From Nitrospira sp. (GTDB taxonomy: Bacteria; Nitrospirota; Nitrospiria; Nitrospirales; Nitrospiraceae): DNA of 62,353 bases. The DNA lies in NCBI GenBank assembly GCA_016788885.1, contig JAEURX010000047.1, forward strand, positions 1 to 62,353, written 5' to 3'. How positions within the stretch are numbered: the first letter of the stretch is position 1; the number at the start of each line of letters is the position of its first letter. Made by a program: the position numbers and the translations under genes. Below the pieces are notes generated by a model. It had not been told where the DNA came from, searched no databases, and saw nothing but the letters and a program-made list of their open reading frames with translations. Below, in pieces: positions 61,578 through 62,353 of this stretch.

Positions 61578-61943
61578 TTACCTGCCAGTGGCGCCGAGAA
61601 GAAGAACGCGTTCGCTCCAGCGAGGTGCCTGATGTAGGATGGGATGCTTCTTCACTAACTGTTCTAGACGGCGTTGCTCTTCCTGAGACGTGCGAATAAA
61701 CTCCACCCCAAGTCTACAACCATCGACCCATCTGACGGCTGCAAGAGCCACATGCAGCGGTGTGGCGTGGTCTGGGAGAAACAGCCTCAGTTGAATGTAC
61801 TCCCCCACGGTCATTTTCTTAGGGCTTTCGAGAAGGCAGCCTGGGAGTGAAAGGTCTAGAATTCGCCCTTCCCCGACGATATTCTCACCCGCAAACATCA
61901 CTGAACAATTCATCGCCACACGCTGACTATATCTGCTCTGCAT
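61578..61943 (-). CDS. PilZ-domain protein
   Basis: 121 residues, preceded by a strong AGGAGG. PilZ-type barrel: RYSQRVAMNCSVMFAGENIVGEGRILDLSLPGCLLESPKKMTVGEYIQLRLFLPDH and ALAAVRWVDGCRLGVEFIRT. The L-D-L-S-L-P-G motif is canonical and YSQR supplies part of the RxxxR site. Likely cotranscribed with the PilZ gene at 61183-61524, the pair running toward glrR. Confidence 0.85.
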   Translation of the reverse strand: MQSRYSQRVAMNCSVMFAGENIVGEGRILDLSLPGCLLESPKKMTVGEYIQLRLFLPDHATPLHVALAAVRWVDGCRLGVEFIRTSQEEQRRLEQLVKKHPILHQAPRWSERVLLLGATGR

Positions 61944-62138
61944 GATGCCTCCTTCCTGCTTCGCTCAGGGCCTCTGGGCATGTAGCTGCGCTGTTGAATC
62001 AAACTATATTCTAAGGTGGCGTTGAGGCCTAGTCCCCAGAATTGTTAACCCTTTGGTGGGAAGAAATTTACGGAACTGGATGATTCGAAGTATCGGGTTA
62101 TATAAGGCTATTTGACGATTGAAAAATCAAAGCCGCTA
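61944..62138. other. Spacer upstream of the PilZ pair and before the IS element
   Basis: AT-richer than the surroundings (around 61990-62110). On the minus strand TTAGAATATAG near 62005-62015 may hold a -10 element for the PilZ genes, without a clear -35. No gene seen. Confidence 0.35.
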
Positions 62139-62353
62139 TGGGTGACCCAAAACCCGAAAAGTAGCCCAGGGGGAGCTTGAGGAAATGGCCGGCGGCGTGG
62201 TCTTCTTTACCACAAGGAGGACCCGACGATGGCACGACGACGAGGGCATACGGAAGAGCAAATTCTGGCCGCCTTGCGCCAGGCCGAGAGTGGCACGACG
62301 GTCGCAGAAATCTGTCGTACGGTGGGCATTAGCGAGCAAACATTCTACGTGTG
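62139..62353 (+). mobile_element. Left end of an IS3-family insertion sequence (partial)
   Basis: The sequence from about 62139-62143 on (TGACCCAAAACCCGAAAAG) has the look of an IS3-family left inverted repeat starting TG, about 85 bases before a typical orfA. The right end is beyond the window, so the terminal repeat cannot be matched and the boundary is approximate. Confidence 0.6.
62229..62353 (+). CDS. IS3-family transposase OrfA, N-terminal part (partial)
   Basis: The first 41 residues of OrfA: MARRRGHTEEQILAALRQAE, then SGTTVAEICRTVGISEQTFY. This is the helix-turn-helix (HTH_Tnp_1) that begins IS3/IS911 transposases. AAGGAGG at 62214-62220 precedes the ATG. The gene runs off the window, where OrfB by frameshift would normally follow. 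Confidence 0.88.
   Translation, partial: MARRRGHTEEQILAALRQAESGTTVAEICRTVGISEQTFYV

Overview
The window is a gene-dense, GC-rich stretch of a bacterial chromosome with the character of the genus Nitrospira (phylum Nitrospirota). That placement is an inference from overall gene content and order, the archaeal-type topoisomerase VI pair and the intergenic repeat between trpB and trpA; there is no rRNA or nitrite-oxidation gene here to prove it. Many genes can be given a plausible -35/-10 promoter of the form TTGAxx-N16..18-TAxxxT, so the promoter entries follow one consistent house style.

Layout. 1-6025: a tryptophan operon trpE(3' end)-trpG-trpD-trpC-[lipoprotein]-trpF-trpB-trpA, with a lipoprotein gene inserted and a palindromic repeat between trpB and trpA; a GAF-domain protein follows. 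7.3-15.7 kb, minus strand: lnt-prfB-lysS-lolC-lolD, combining lipoprotein maturation and export with translation, then a TraF/FadL-like outer-membrane protein and a lipoprotein. prfB carries the classical +1 programmed frameshift. 15.7-24.9 kb: an accessory region of small membrane, secreted and lipoproteins, including three tandem related lipoproteins, PilZ, VanZ-like and PNPOx-like proteins, a 2OG-Fe(II) oxygenase-like protein and an orphan REC-PAS-PAS-PAS protein. 25.3-28.6 kb: topoisomerase VI subunits B and A. 28.6-35.3 kb: secreted proteins, a cupredoxin-like lipoprotein, a DUF1800/DUF1501 pair, a Cys-rich secreted protein, YacG, an NlpC/P60 lipoprotein and phosphoglucomutase.

35.4-42.6 kb: glutaredoxin-like protein, a zinc-ribbon microprotein and an AddB/AddA-type helicase-nuclease pair for recombination repair. 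42.6-51.3 kb: TPR lipoprotein, lgt, a YtxH-type protein with a sigma-54-type promoter, tRNA-Leu(UAA), zinc-ribbon proteins, DUF423, a dienelactone-hydrolase-like protein that lacks the nucleophile, a Gfo/Idh/MocA oxidoreductase and a stand-alone RAM domain. 51.4-57.4 kb: comM, small proteins, clpB and a membrane protein. 57.5-61.2 kb: a complete GlrK-QseG-GlrR-type system (histidine kinase, lipoprotein, sigma-54 activator), followed by two PilZ proteins. The right edge cuts into an IS3-family insertion sequence.

Functionally the window links envelope biogenesis (lnt, lgt, lolCD and about ten predicted lipoproteins) with envelope-type signalling (GlrKR, PilZ) and DNA topology/repair (Topo VI, AddAB, YacG, ComM). 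No CRISPR array, prophage or obvious defence island was found.
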